A DNA stretch of 13,570 nt from an archaeon (GTDB taxonomy: Archaea; Altiarchaeota; Altiarchaeia; JAFGQM01), in assembly GCA_029932835.1 (NCBI GenBank), contig JAOZPI010000019.1, positions 1-13,570 of the forward strand, in the 5' to 3' direction. Position 1 is the first letter of the stretch. Each line of letters starts with the position of its first letter. The notes below the pieces were generated by a model. It ran no database searches and was not told the DNA's origin. It was given only the letters and a program-made list of their open reading frames with translations. The position numbers and the translations under genes are program-made. Shown here one piece after another: positions 1 through 7,246 of this stretch.

Positions 1-82
1 TTATGCAAGGACATAGTATTCTCAATTTTGGCTTTCTGTGGCGGAGGGAAGACATGTACAGAATCTCGGGGCGGTTATCCAT
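1..82 (-). CDS. 5' end of an unidentified gene, truncated by the window edge
   Basis: An open frame on the minus strand starts at ATG 82-80 and runs off the left edge. It reads MDNRPEILYMSSLRHRKPK and then a short stretch with two cysteines (CPC). A second in-frame ATG lies at 55-53. The upstream ATG would overlap the stop codon of the ureohydrolase gene (77-75) by eight bases, the kind of coupling seen elsewhere in this compact operon. No clear Shine-Dalgarno sequence is visible for either start. Only about 27 codons are present, so the product cannot be identified. The inference that it is a gene rests on position, strand and an open frame rich in basic residues. Confidence 0.4.
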   Translation of the reverse strand, partial: MDNRPEILYMSSLRHRKPKLRILCPCI

Positions 83-863
83 GAGATAGAACAAGGGATA
101 TAAAAATTTTGGCTGCGGTTATGGAGGTTATGTCCCCAGAATCAAAGAGGGGGTTGGTCTCCACTATATCAAAACCAACCATGTTTCTTATTTTGCTTAT
201 CTCTTTGAGGACATCTTCCAGAGACAAACCACCGGGCTCTGGGTTCCCAACACCAGGGCAAAGAGAAGGATCGAAAACGTCCATGTCTATGGAGATATAA
301 ACCGGATCGTTTGAGAGCTTCCTTGGTAGCTTTTTATAGAGTTTTTTCTCAGACTCCTCTACCACCCTGACCCCAACCTGCACTATCCGGACTCCCAGTT
401 CATATATCCTGCGCATGACGGTTGCATGCGACCATTTCTCGCCAAGGTAGGTGTCCATAAGATCTGGGTGCGCATCAAAATGCAAGACCTGGAGGTTGGG
501 ATGCATACTTTTCAAAACCTTAATTGCTGGATAAGAGAGAGAATGCTCACCCCCAAGAATCACAGGCTTGGATTTTGGATTCCTCTGAATGGCTGCAGAG
601 AGCACTTCCTCAAGGCGGCTGTTTGTTTCCCTGAGATTTCCAGGAACAGGGACGAGATTACCAACATCCACAATCCGCCTCCTGAAGAATTCTTCTGGTT
701 TTTCCAATTCTAGGAGCTCCTTCCTTATCCATAACGGTCCAAAGCGCGTCCCAGGACGGTAGGTTGTCGTAGAATCAAAGGGAACACCAAGAACAAGAAA
801 CTCGGCATCTTCTAGGTTACAGTGCGACTCAAGGATGAGGTTTTTATCCAAATAGAGCTCCAT
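75..863 (-). CDS. speB: agmatinase-family ureohydrolase
   Basis: This is a member of the arginase/agmatinase/formiminoglutamase family, binuclear manganese enzymes that release urea from guanidino compounds. In archaea the usual assignment is agmatinase (agmatine to putrescine plus urea), part of polyamine synthesis in the cytoplasm. All expected metal ligands are visible: His107 in GGEHS, Asp130/His132/Asp134 in DAHPD, and Asp193/Asp195 in SIDMDVFD. The GNPEPGG loop (206-212) and a C-terminal FDIVETNP strand (231-238) are also typical; the loop has Asn where many agmatinases have Thr. At 262 aa it is shorter than most bacterial agmatinases. It follows the tRNA methyltransferase gene by three bases and is probably co-transcribed with it. 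Substrate is inferred: arginase or another guanidino ureohydrolase activity cannot be excluded from sequence alone. Confidence 0.88.
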   Translation of the reverse strand: MELYLDKNLILESHCNLEDAEFLVLGVPFDSTTTYRPGTRFGPLWIRKELLELEKPEEFFRRRIVDVGNLVPVPGNLRETNSRLEEVLSAAIQRNPKSKPVILGGEHSLSYPAIKVLKSMHPNLQVLHFDAHPDLMDTYLGEKWSHATVMRRIYELGVRIVQVGVRVVEESEKKLYKKLPRKLSNDPVYISIDMDVFDPSLCPGVGNPEPGGLSLEDVLKEISKIRNMVGFDIVETNPLFDSGDITSITAAKIFISLVLSHG

Positions 864-866
864 GGT

Positions 867-1871
867 TTAGTTAGGTTTTCTTAAAATATAAATCCTCCGG
901 GTTAGGGAACGGTGGACATATTGGGAGAAGCTACTCCGCATCTCAAAGGGTGATATCGGACGAACGATAGAAGCACCAATCGTAGAGGTTATATCTGGGT
1001 TGTCTGGGACTGCAAAGACCAAGTAGCCTCCCTCACGAAGGCACGAATATGCAGAGGCCAAGAAGCCTGCATAAAGCTTGGGGAGAGACCAATGATAGGT
1101 CTTGCTGGATCGAGCATAGGGAGGATCAGTCACTATAGCATCCATTTCACAAAAGCCATCCTCTTCCAGGTTGGTAGCATCTCCAGTCGAAACCCTAGCG
1201 CTCAATCCATAGTAGGATAAATTCCTTATTGCCCCCCACACCATCTCCATATCCATGTCAAGCCCGTATGCCTCCAATCCCATAAGAGCCGCTTCTATCA
1301 GGATAGAGCCAGAACCACAAAAGGGATCCAAAATCCTTGATCCCTCCCTGGTTCGGGCGAGGTTCAGGAACAAACGGGATAATTTTGGGCTTAGAGAGAG
1401 GGGATGAAAAAAGGGTCGTTTGTTCGGATCTCTGGGGGAGAGAGGAGGGGGGGATGATTTCCTCAATGAGAAAAAAAGCTGGCGACCCAGCTTGAAGAGA
1501 TAGATCGTTTTTTCAGGGCTTTTGAGATCAACATCTATACCAGTTGCTCTCTTCACAGAGTTCCCCAGTAGCCTCTCCATTTCTCTGTCCGACTCAAAAC
1601 CAGAACACCTTACGGAAAAACTGGAAGAGCCCTGAAGGTAGGAAGGAATATCCTTTATTAGGTTTTTAATACTTGCAATTCTATTTACAGGGTAGAAAGC
1701 ACGCGTTAGAGCCAAGCGGGAGAGGACACCAGAGGGAAGGTCAGACTTTGAAACCACCATATGTTCACTATTCGCTATTATCTGGAACCCTTTTCCATAG
1801 GCCTCATAGATGGCCTTTATTTCCTCTACGGGGAGAAGGGGGTGCTCGCCAGATATATGAAACAATATCAT
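867..1871 (-). CDS. trmG10: archaeal tRNA (guanine10-N2)-methyltransferase, THUMP domain
   Basis: The 334-aa protein matches the archaeal Trm-G10/Trm11 group, which methylates N2 of guanosine 10 in tRNA using S-adenosylmethionine. The N-terminal half (about 1-145) is the ferredoxin-like plus THUMP RNA-binding region. The RPFFHPLSLSP segment (152-162) leads into a Rossmann-fold methyltransferase with the SAM-binding DPFCGSGSILIEA motif (182-194) and the catalytic TDPPYARSS motif (248-256). A DPPY motif is typical of N-methylation of exocyclic amino groups. Whether it makes mono- or dimethylguanosine cannot be told here. It heads a minus-strand operon with the agmatinase-family gene three bases downstream. 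The start at ATG 1871 is supported by a TATA-like box 29 bases upstream, inside the coding start of lonB. Confidence 0.9.
   Translation of the reverse strand: MILFHISGEHPLLPVEEIKAIYEAYGKGFQIIANSEHMVVSKSDLPSGVLSRLALTRAFYPVNRIASIKNLIKDIPSYLQGSSSFSVRCSGFESDREMERLLGNSVKRATGIDVDLKSPEKTIYLFKLGRQLFFSLRKSSPPPLSPRDPNKRPFFHPLSLSPKLSRLFLNLARTREGSRILDPFCGSGSILIEAALMGLEAYGLDMDMEMVWGAIRNLSYYGLSARVSTGDATNLEEDGFCEMDAIVTDPPYARSSKTYHWSLPKLYAGFLASAYSCLREGGYLVFAVPDNPDITSTIGASIVRPISPFEMRSSFSQYVHRSLTRRIYILRKPN
1853..1860 (+). promoter_or_regulatory. TATA-like box for lonB, inside trmG10
   Basis: ATATATGA begins 28 bases before the lonB ATG at 1881. That is the spacing expected for an archaeal leaderless transcript starting at or next to the start codon. 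The box lies inside the first codons of the divergent trmG10 gene. Confidence 0.5.
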
Positions 1872-1880
1872 AACTGAAAT

Positions 1881-3800
1881 ATGGCAAGAGAGAATAAAAA
1901 GGACGAAGGGGAGAAGACAGAGGGAGAGGATAAAAGAAAGAAAAGACGGGATGTGTTCAAGCTAAAGGCATGGGATGACTTCAAAACGACAGAAGAGATA
2001 TATGTCCCAAAAATCCTTGCAAACCAGATAATAGGGCAGGATGAGGCTGTGGAGGTTATAAAAAAGGCAGCTGCCCAGAGGAGGCACGTCCTTTTAATCG
2101 GAGAGCCGGGCACAGGAAAAAGCCTTTTGGGGCAGGCTATGGCAGAGCTGCTCCCTATGAAAGAGATGCAGGATATCCTCATTCTTCCAAACAGAGAGGA
2201 TGAGAACAACCCGAAGGTGATGGTAACTAAGGCGGGAAATGGTATAAAAATTGTAAGAAAGGCACGAATCAGCAACGCAGGAGAACCAAGGGGACTCCTC
2301 TTTATTTTTTCCTTTCTGATGCTTCTCTATCCGTGGATCCTCTACTGGCTAACAAGCATTGATCCGGTTATTATTGCAGCTCAGATGCTAGTGAGCATTG
2401 TTCTGGTCTCTGTTATGATACTTGCTACAAAGCTTGTGAAGACCGAAACGAAACAGGTCCCACGGCTCCTTATCAACAATGCTGATGTAAAGAAGCCACC
2501 ATTTATCGAAGCTACTGGGGCTCATGCAGGTGCCCTCTTGGGAGATGTGAAACACGACCCCTTGCAGTCAGGCGGTTTGGGAACGCCAGCCCATCTGAGG
2601 GTTCTCCCAGGACTTATTCATAAGGCGAACAAGGGTGTTTTGTTCATAGACGAAATAGGGACTATGGACATCAAGGTACAACACGACCTGCTGACTGCGA
2701 TGCAAAATAGAAAGATGCACATCACAGGAAGAAGCGAGATGTCATCCGGCGCTATGGTAGTCACAGAGCCAGTTCCGTGTGATTTTGTTCTGGTAGCTGC
2801 TGGAAATGTGGAGGTATTGAAAAGGTTGCATCCAGCCCTAAGATCGCGTATCCAAGGCTATGGCTATGAGGTGTATATGAACGATTCTGTGGAGGACTCA
2901 GACAGAGAGAGGAGGAGGTTGGTGCAATTCGTAGCCCAAGAGGTAGTAAAGGATGGGAAGATACCGCACTTTGAAAAGAACGCAGTCAGGGAGATTCTGT
3001 TAGAATCAAAGCGCAGGGCTGGAAGAAAGGGAAGACTGACACTGAGGTTAAGAGAGCTTGGGGGGCTTGTGAGGGCTGCGGGAGACCTAGCGGTGGAGAG
3101 GGGGCATGCCTACGTCAAACGGGAAGATGTGGCGGATGCGCTGGCTATTTCAAGAACCCTTGAAGAGCAGGTGGCTGATAAGTACGTGGAGAGGCGGAGG
3201 GAGTATGAGGTCATAAAGACAAAGGGGGAAGCAGTGGGCAGGGTAAACGGATTGGCGGTCATAGGGGATGGGGGGATAGTCCTGCCTATAGTCTCAGAAG
3301 TAACAGCAGCTGAAAGCAAAAATGAGGGCAGGGTTATAGCAACCGGGAGACTGGGAGATATAGCGAAGGAGGCGGTAGAGAATGTATCCGCCATTGTAAA
3401 GAAGTATATGGGAAGGAATATAAGAAATTATGACATTCATGTGCAGTTCTTACAGACTTATGAAGGAGTAGAGGGAGACTCCGCATCCATAAGCGTGGCG
3501 GTAGCGGTCCTCTCTGCTATAGAAGACGTCCCCGTGAGGCAAGACGTGGCGCTGACAGGATCCATAGATGTGAGGGGGGAGATCCTGCCGGTGGGGGGGA
3601 TAACCCCAAAAGTGGAGGCTGCAATAGAGGCAGGGGTGAAGGAGGTTATAATACCAAAGGCAAACAAGGAGGATGTGATATTAGACAGGGAGAAAGCAAA
3701 TAAGATAAAAATAACCTACGCGGAGAATATAAGAGATGTGATAGAAAGGGCGATGCCAAAGGGGAAAAAGATCCTCCGAAGGCTCCGGTCCCATCCCTAA
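1881..3800 (+). CDS. lonB: membrane-anchored archaeal Lon protease (LonB)
   Basis: ATP-dependent serine protease of the archaeal LonB type, which degrades regulatory and misfolded proteins at the inner face of the cytoplasmic membrane. Domain order is typical: a charged N-terminus; an AAA+ module with Walker A GEPGTGKS (74-81); two membrane segments inserted in the AAA+ domain (about 139-158 and 163-184); Walker B LFIDEIG (254-260); a sensor region with AAGN (306-309); and a C-terminal protease domain. The catalytic dyad is Ser534 in EGDSAS and Lys577 in GGITPK, as in MEROPS family S16. The 639-aa length fits the family. The gene is divergent from trmG10 and its stop overlaps the stop of the convergent coiled-coil gene by four bases. 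No shift in base or codon use from its neighbours is apparent. LonB is usually the main membrane protease in archaea and often essential. Confidence 0.97.
   Translation: MARENKKDEGEKTEGEDKRKKRRDVFKLKAWDDFKTTEEIYVPKILANQIIGQDEAVEVIKKAAAQRRHVLLIGEPGTGKSLLGQAMAELLPMKEMQDILILPNREDENNPKVMVTKAGNGIKIVRKARISNAGEPRGLLFIFSFLMLLYPWILYWLTSIDPVIIAAQMLVSIVLVSVMILATKLVKTETKQVPRLLINNADVKKPPFIEATGAHAGALLGDVKHDPLQSGGLGTPAHLRVLPGLIHKANKGVLFIDEIGTMDIKVQHDLLTAMQNRKMHITGRSEMSSGAMVVTEPVPCDFVLVAAGNVEVLKRLHPALRSRIQGYGYEVYMNDSVEDSDRERRRLVQFVAQEVVKDGKIPHFEKNAVREILLESKRRAGRKGRLTLRLRELGGLVRAAGDLAVERGHAYVKREDVADALAISRTLEEQVADKYVERRREYEVIKTKGEAVGRVNGLAVIGDGGIVLPIVSEVTAAESKNEGRVIATGRLGDIAKEAVENVSAIVKKYMGRNIRNYDIHVQFLQTYEGVEGDSASISVAVAVLSAIEDVPVRQDVALTGSIDVRGEILPVGGITPKVEAAIEAGVKEVIIPKANKEDVILDREKANKIKITYAENIRDVIERAMPKGKKILRRLRSHP
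1893..1900 (-). promoter_or_regulatory. TATA-like box for trmG10 operon, inside lonB
   Basis: On the minus strand this reads TTTTTATT, 29 bases before the trmG10 ATG at 1871. It lies within the fifth to seventh codons of lonB. The two divergent promoters therefore overlap each other's coding starts. Confidence 0.5.
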
Positions 3801-4501
3801 ATCCAGCCGAGTATTTTCACTACAAGAACTATCCCAAGAGCTATCATAACCATCCACAAAACTGCATTGAAAGCCCCAGACATGAGGCCCAAGGTATGGC
3901 CAATCTGCGGCGCTGCTACCTCTGTTATGGTCTTGCCCCACTTGGTCCTCATTCTGTCCTCCTCCACAACCTTTTTCTGTTCCATGCTGTCAATCTTCTT
4001 GCTCAGGTCCTCAATCTGCTTCCGCAACTCCTCGTTTGGTGCAGCCTTTAGCTGCTCTAGTGTCTCCAAGAGCTTTGCCTCGCGCATCTTCATAGCCTGA
4101 AGCGTTCCCTGAAGCTCAGCCTGAAGCCGGGCTATCTCTGTGGGATTGCCCCTAGAGGAAGCAAGCTCGCGCAGCTGCTGTGACAGAACTCCAATCTGTC
4201 GACGGACATCCACAATCTCTGTCCCAAGGGCAGAAACCTCCTTGGGTGTTCGGGGCTTGGATTTCCTTGACCTGACATCTCCCCTTGTTTTGGGGGCCTT
4301 CTTCTCCCCCCCTTTCTTTTTAGAGGTCCTACCCTTTTTTGCTGCCTTCTCATGCTCTTCTAGCATTTTTCTGGCATCCCGGACAAAGGAGGGCTCTTTG
4401 GGTCGACTAGCCCTTTTGTTGATAGGGTTGTTAAGAATAGTGAGCGACGGTCTCTTAGCACCCTTACGCGTTATAACAGTTGTGGGCTTTTTTGCAGCCA
4501 T
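3797..4501 (-). CDS. tail-anchored coiled-coil protein, unknown function
   Basis: I do not recognise this 234-aa protein. The first 90 residues are strongly basic and low in complexity, rich in Lys, Arg, Ser and Pro, and probably disordered. Residues about 90-185 show heptad-like Leu/Ile spacing with many Glu, Lys and Gln, consistent with a long coiled coil. A hydrophobic segment at about 208-232 lies almost at the C-terminus, so the protein is probably tail-anchored with its long arm in the cytoplasm. The basic N-terminus could bind nucleic acid or acidic surfaces, but that is inference. The start at ATG 4501 is supported by a T-rich TATA-like element (TTTTTATG) about 34 bases upstream. Its stop overlaps that of lonB, and the gene upstream encodes another tail-anchored coiled-coil protein. 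Confidence 0.85.
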   Translation of the reverse strand: MAAKKPTTVITRKGAKRPSLTILNNPINKRASRPKEPSFVRDARKMLEEHEKAAKKGRTSKKKGGEKKAPKTRGDVRSRKSKPRTPKEVSALGTEIVDVRRQIGVLSQQLRELASSRGNPTEIARLQAELQGTLQAMKMREAKLLETLEQLKAAPNEELRKQIEDLSKKIDSMEQKKVVEEDRMRTKWGKTITEVAAPQIGHTLGLMSGAFNAVLWMVMIALGIVLVVKILGWI

Positions 4502-4526
4502 TTTAACATAAATTTTACACGTAAAA

Positions 4527-4535
4527 GCATAAAAA
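4527..4535 (-). promoter_or_regulatory. TATA-like element before the 234-aa coiled-coil gene
   Basis: On the minus strand the T-rich element TTTTTATGC lies about 26-34 bases before the ATG at 4501. The gap between this gene and the 82-aa gene (4502-4565) is AT-rich and holds no other feature I can support. Confidence 0.4.
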
Positions 4536-4565
4536 CTTGTTCAGCTGGAGAAAGAAACACGGGGG

Positions 4566-4814
4566 TTAGAGGAGATGAGTGAGGAGCAGGATGGTAGAAA
4601 GAGCCAGGACCAACAGCCCTATAAAGAGGTTCAGCCTCCTCATGTTCCGCTCTATGTCCAACTCTCGGATTATTTGATCTATGAGAACGTCTGTCATCTC
4701 TATGCGAGATCGGATGTCATTATACTCCATACTTATCCCCCGAAGTTCGTCCCTAAGCTCCTTCAGCCTTTTTTTGTCAGCAGAGAGGGAGGGACCCTTC
4801 TTCTTATCAGCCAT
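4566..4814 (-). CDS. small tail-anchored coiled-coil protein, unknown function
   Basis: This 82-aa protein is not assignable to a family by eye. Residues about 13-56 are highly charged with regular hydrophobic spacing, suggesting a helix or coiled coil. Residues about 61-82 form one membrane segment that ends the protein (LNLFIGLLVLALS onward). The layout, a basic N-terminus then coiled coil then C-terminal anchor, repeats that of the 234-aa protein encoded next downstream, although I see no clear sequence similarity. The two could act together, or form mixed coiled coils, at the membrane; this is inference from architecture and adjacency. The region before its start carries a TATA-like sequence flanked by two copies of a ten-base repeat, hinting at specific regulation. 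Confidence 0.8.
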   Translation of the reverse strand: MADKKKGPSLSADKKRLKELRDELRGISMEYNDIRSRIEMTDVLIDQIIRELDIERNMRRLNLFIGLLVLALSTILLLTHLL

Positions 4815-4819
4815 TTATA

Positions 4820-4847
4820 TTTTGGAGATTATATACTTTTTGGAGAT
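4820..4847 (-). promoter_or_regulatory. TATA-like box flanked by two direct repeats before the 82-aa gene
   Basis: On the minus strand two copies of ATCTCCAAAA (4847-4838 and 4829-4820) are spaced 18 bases start to start. They surround the TATA-like AGTATATAA (4837-4829). The ATG is at 4814. The TATA-like box is only about 22 bases from the start, shorter than usual for a leaderless gene, so the exact promoter is uncertain. Confidence 0.4.
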
Positions 4848-4880
4848 CAGGAATAAAAGCACAGACCTTTACTGGGGGTG

Positions 4881-4906
4881 GTTCTATCGGAAAGTTCTAT
4901 CGGAAA
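4881..4906. repeat. perfect tandem duplication of a 13-base unit
   Basis: GTTCTATCGGAAA occurs twice in immediate succession (4881-4893 and 4894-4906). The copy boundary falls just beyond the stop codon of the radical SAM gene (stop 4899-4897), so the duplication does not change the reading frame. Confidence 0.85.
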
Positions 4907-6621
4907 AATGGCCTCCTGTAGAAGACAACATATGGGTACGGAAGAAAATCCCTGGCCTCTACTCTGTGCCTCCCATCGCACTTTGCGTATCTCTCCGCAT
5001 CCCCACGGCTGAGTTTTACCCGAGGCCTTGAGACATTCTTCATAAGGAGGGAAGGCCAGATCTCGTCGCCGAGAAGGATGCCTGTCCGAACTGGGTAGGA
5101 ACCCTCACCCTCTCCATAGACAACCTGAACGAAGAAATAGGCCCTTAGCTCTGAGTCCCCAGGGAAGTAATACTTGGTGTCTGCAGAGGTCTTGGGACGG
5201 AGGCGGTTGAGGTCTTTGAGAAATTTTTGAACCTCCTTTCGCCCCATCCCAGATGTTACACTATAGCCATGTGATGTTTTTTTAACCCCCCAGAGCTCTG
5301 GCTGCTCCCAGATTGGTGAACCCTCGGCCAAGTAAAACTGTGTGGCGGCATGCCTTTCTATATATCTCGCGTTTCTCTTCAAGAATTCTACGGTCTCCTC
5401 TGCCTCCTCTCTCGTCTCTCCCGGAAACCCAAACATTATAAAGGCAACATTTGTAATCCCGACCTCATAAGAATTTCGTATTATCGCCTCCACCTCCCTT
5501 ATGTTTGTTCCCTTGCGCATCAAATTCAAAATCCGCTGGCTGCCAGACTCCACACCCCATACCAACACTCGGAACCCCTTGGCGTGCATCCTCTTCAGAA
5601 GGTCCTTGTCAAACCCCTTTGGATAGGCGTAGGAGTAGTAATACGCATTAGGGAGCTCCTTTACAAGCACTCTGGCTCTCCGGGCAGTCATGGTTTCATC
5701 TTGGAGCATTATGAGGTCTGTTCTGTACTTGTCTTTATATGTTTCAATTATCTCCCTTAGCCTCCTCCCGCTGTATTCATGATACCCAGAATAGGTGTTA
5801 TGATGGCTACAAAATGCACACCTAGACCACTCACACCCCCGCGAGGTTATGGCAGGGAGAACGCGGACTGGAGGAAAAAAGGAATCCAGATCGTAGTCGG
5901 AGAAGTCAGGAATCTGCAAAGAGTCTAGATCCTTTATAGGCTCTACAGGCCCGTCATATCCGGGATAGGAGAGGTTTGGAAGGGGTTTTATTTGGCTGGT
6001 TTCTATCATATCCAAGAGACCGAGCAGAGCCCTTTCCCCTTCATGATGGATAATAAAATCTGGATTAAAGAGACGCATCACATAGCTCCTTGAGGTAGGT
6101 GTAAGAACACCGGGACCACCGAATATTATTGGGATGTCCAGATCTTGTTTTAGGGTTTTTACAACACTCTGCAAGACCCGCACCACTTCTGGGTGCCCGT
6201 ATGGATCCCAAACAGAAAATCCAACGACATCAGGGTTTGTGCTCTCTATCTCTGAGATCAAATAGCGCGGCAGCCACTCTGGCCACACCTCTTTCTCTAC
6301 AAAACTCAGAAGCTCCCAAAGGTCTGCGACTGCCTCCGGGTTCGCCTTGTCTGCAATAGAGGTGGAGGTGGCTATCTGATAATTAAAATCCAAAAACCAC
6401 CTTAGCCACTCCTCCCCCCTCTCTTTCACTACGCCACTGTATCCCTTTAAGAAGAGGGAAAATGCCTCTCTATCCCTCAAACACTGAAGGGTAGTCGGAG
6501 AGCCCAGAACCAAAGAGGTGTTTACGCCTGCCGCTCTGCACTCAGCAATGAGGTACCCAATACCCAGATCCGGCATAGACCTGAGGCGAGATTCCTGTTT
6601 CTCCACAAGAGTGAATTTCAT
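4897..6621 (-). CDS. radical SAM protein with B12-binding-like N-terminal domain
   Basis: This 574-aa protein has the two-domain plan of cobalamin-binding-domain radical SAM enzymes. The N-terminus (MPDLGIGYLIAECRAAGVN, 16-34), the VVGFSV strand (132-137), the IIFGGPG turn (165-171) and the HHEGERALLGLL segment (192-203) fit a B12-binding Rossmann-like domain. The classical cobalamin-ligating DxHxxG motif is not visible. The radical SAM core carries three cysteines, 263, 268 and 271, in GCEWSRCAFC, spaced CX4CX2C rather than the commonest CX3CX2C. A WGVESGS motif (355-361) and FGFPGET (397-403) are typical of the core. The last 100 or so residues are a C-terminal extension I do not recognise. 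Substrate is unknown. It lies seven bases after the gene for an 80-aa membrane protein and probably forms an operon with it and a second small membrane protein. Confidence 0.9.
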   Translation of the reverse strand: MKFTLVEKQESRLRSMPDLGIGYLIAECRAAGVNTSLVLGSPTTLQCLRDREAFSLFLKGYSGVVKERGEEWLRWFLDFNYQIATSTSIADKANPEAVADLWELLSFVEKEVWPEWLPRYLISEIESTNPDVVGFSVWDPYGHPEVVRVLQSVVKTLKQDLDIPIIFGGPGVLTPTSRSYVMRLFNPDFIIHHEGERALLGLLDMIETSQIKPLPNLSYPGYDGPVEPIKDLDSLQIPDFSDYDLDSFFPPVRVLPAITSRGCEWSRCAFCSHHNTYSGYHEYSGRRLREIIETYKDKYRTDLIMLQDETMTARRARVLVKELPNAYYYSYAYPKGFDKDLLKRMHAKGFRVLVWGVESGSQRILNLMRKGTNIREVEAIIRNSYEVGITNVAFIMFGFPGETREEAEETVEFLKRNARYIERHAATQFYLAEGSPIWEQPELWGVKKTSHGYSVTSGMGRKEVQKFLKDLNRLRPKTSADTKYYFPGDSELRAYFFVQVVYGEGEGSYPVRTGILLGDEIWPSLLMKNVSRPRVKLSRGDAERYAKCDGRHRVEARDFLPYPYVVFYRRPFFR

Positions 6622-6628
6622 AGAATGC

Positions 6629-6871
6629 CTACTTTGGGATAAACATAAACATCACCCAAACAAAGAAGATAACAAGAAAGATATTAGATAGAAAGAGATA
6701 CCCGACGCCGAGGACGGGATATCGAAAGACGAAAAGATAGACAAGTATGCCCCCCACTATGAGTGCAATCGTCGTGTTCCCTGTCCAGTTCCTCACAAAT
6801 CCGAATATTGTTATAACTAGGAATATACGTATCAGCAGCCATATAGTGTCCACATCCCCAAAGATTCCCAT
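6629..6871 (-). CDS. small integral membrane protein, unknown function (80 aa)
   Basis: The 80-aa product is almost wholly hydrophobic, with likely membrane segments at about 10-26, 33-50 and 52-77, separated by short loops (RNWTGNTT and RYPVLG). No signal peptide, catalytic motif or cofactor site is visible. The gene starts one base after the stop codon of the 117-aa membrane protein gene and ends seven bases before the radical SAM gene, so the three are very probably one transcription unit. The two membrane proteins could form a hetero-oligomer and might place or serve the radical SAM enzyme at the membrane, but that is inference from the operon only. Confidence 0.8.
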   Translation of the reverse strand: MGIFGDVDTIWLLIRIFLVITIFGFVRNWTGNTTIALIVGGILVYLFVFRYPVLGVGYLFLSNIFLVIFFVWVMFMFIPK

Positions 6872-6872
6872 T

Positions 6873-7226
6873 TTATGGTGGAATATGCTGGTGGTACATC
6901 GGAGCTCTCATGGCTTCTCTTGCAGCAATGCGCTCTCCGATATTTGCTTTTACTATGTCGCCACCCCATAATATGTCAAAGCCATGGACCATCAGGAACA
7001 TTACTGCGAGTATTAGCACAGAGAGCATACCGTTGGCGTGGAAGAGGATATAATAACCGAATATTAAAAACACAGCAGTTGAGAGAATGCCCCCCCCTAA
7101 ATTCATATGCATATAGCCGTACAATATGACAAGAGCGATGACCTTTATACCGAACAAGACCTCTCCGGTCATCCCGCCAAATCCGAAAAAGCTGAAGGCT
7201 GGTATGAGCAGACAGAATAGATCCAT
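6873..7226 (-). CDS. small integral membrane protein, unknown function (117 aa)
   Basis: The 117-aa product has three confident hydrophobic segments at about 24-40, 46-62 and 67-84, and possibly a fourth at the extreme N-terminus. A soluble tail of about 30 residues follows (from 88), rich in Ala, Arg, Met and His. I recognise no family. It is the first gene of the membrane-protein and radical SAM operon, with a TATA-like sequence 30 bases before its ATG. Its stop and the next start are one base apart, suggesting translational coupling and joint assembly with the 80-aa protein. Confidence 0.8.
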   Translation of the reverse strand: MDLFCLLIPAFSFFGFGGMTGEVLFGIKVIALVILYGYMHMNLGGGILSTAVFLIFGYYILFHANGMLSVLILAVMFLMVHGFDILWGGDIVKANIGERIAAREAMRAPMYHQHIPP

Positions 7227-7246
7227 TATTTATATTACAGGAGCAC

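Noticed and set aside
1868..2275. Long minus-strand open frame within lonB (135 aa, Ser/Phe-rich)
   Set aside because: It lies opposite the clearly coding lonB frame. Its hydrophobic, serine-rich composition is what the reverse of a Lys/Glu-rich coding sequence gives.
4140..4511. Plus-strand open frame opposite the 234-aa coiled-coil gene
   Set aside because: It is an antisense shadow. The minus-strand frame has a coherent basic, coiled-coil and membrane-anchor plan and an upstream TATA-like element.
4897..6621. Assignment of the radical SAM protein as a tetraether or ring-forming lipid enzyme because of the nearby GGR gene
   Set aside because: The two are in different transcription units on opposite strands and I see no subfamily-specific motif; adjacency alone is too weak.
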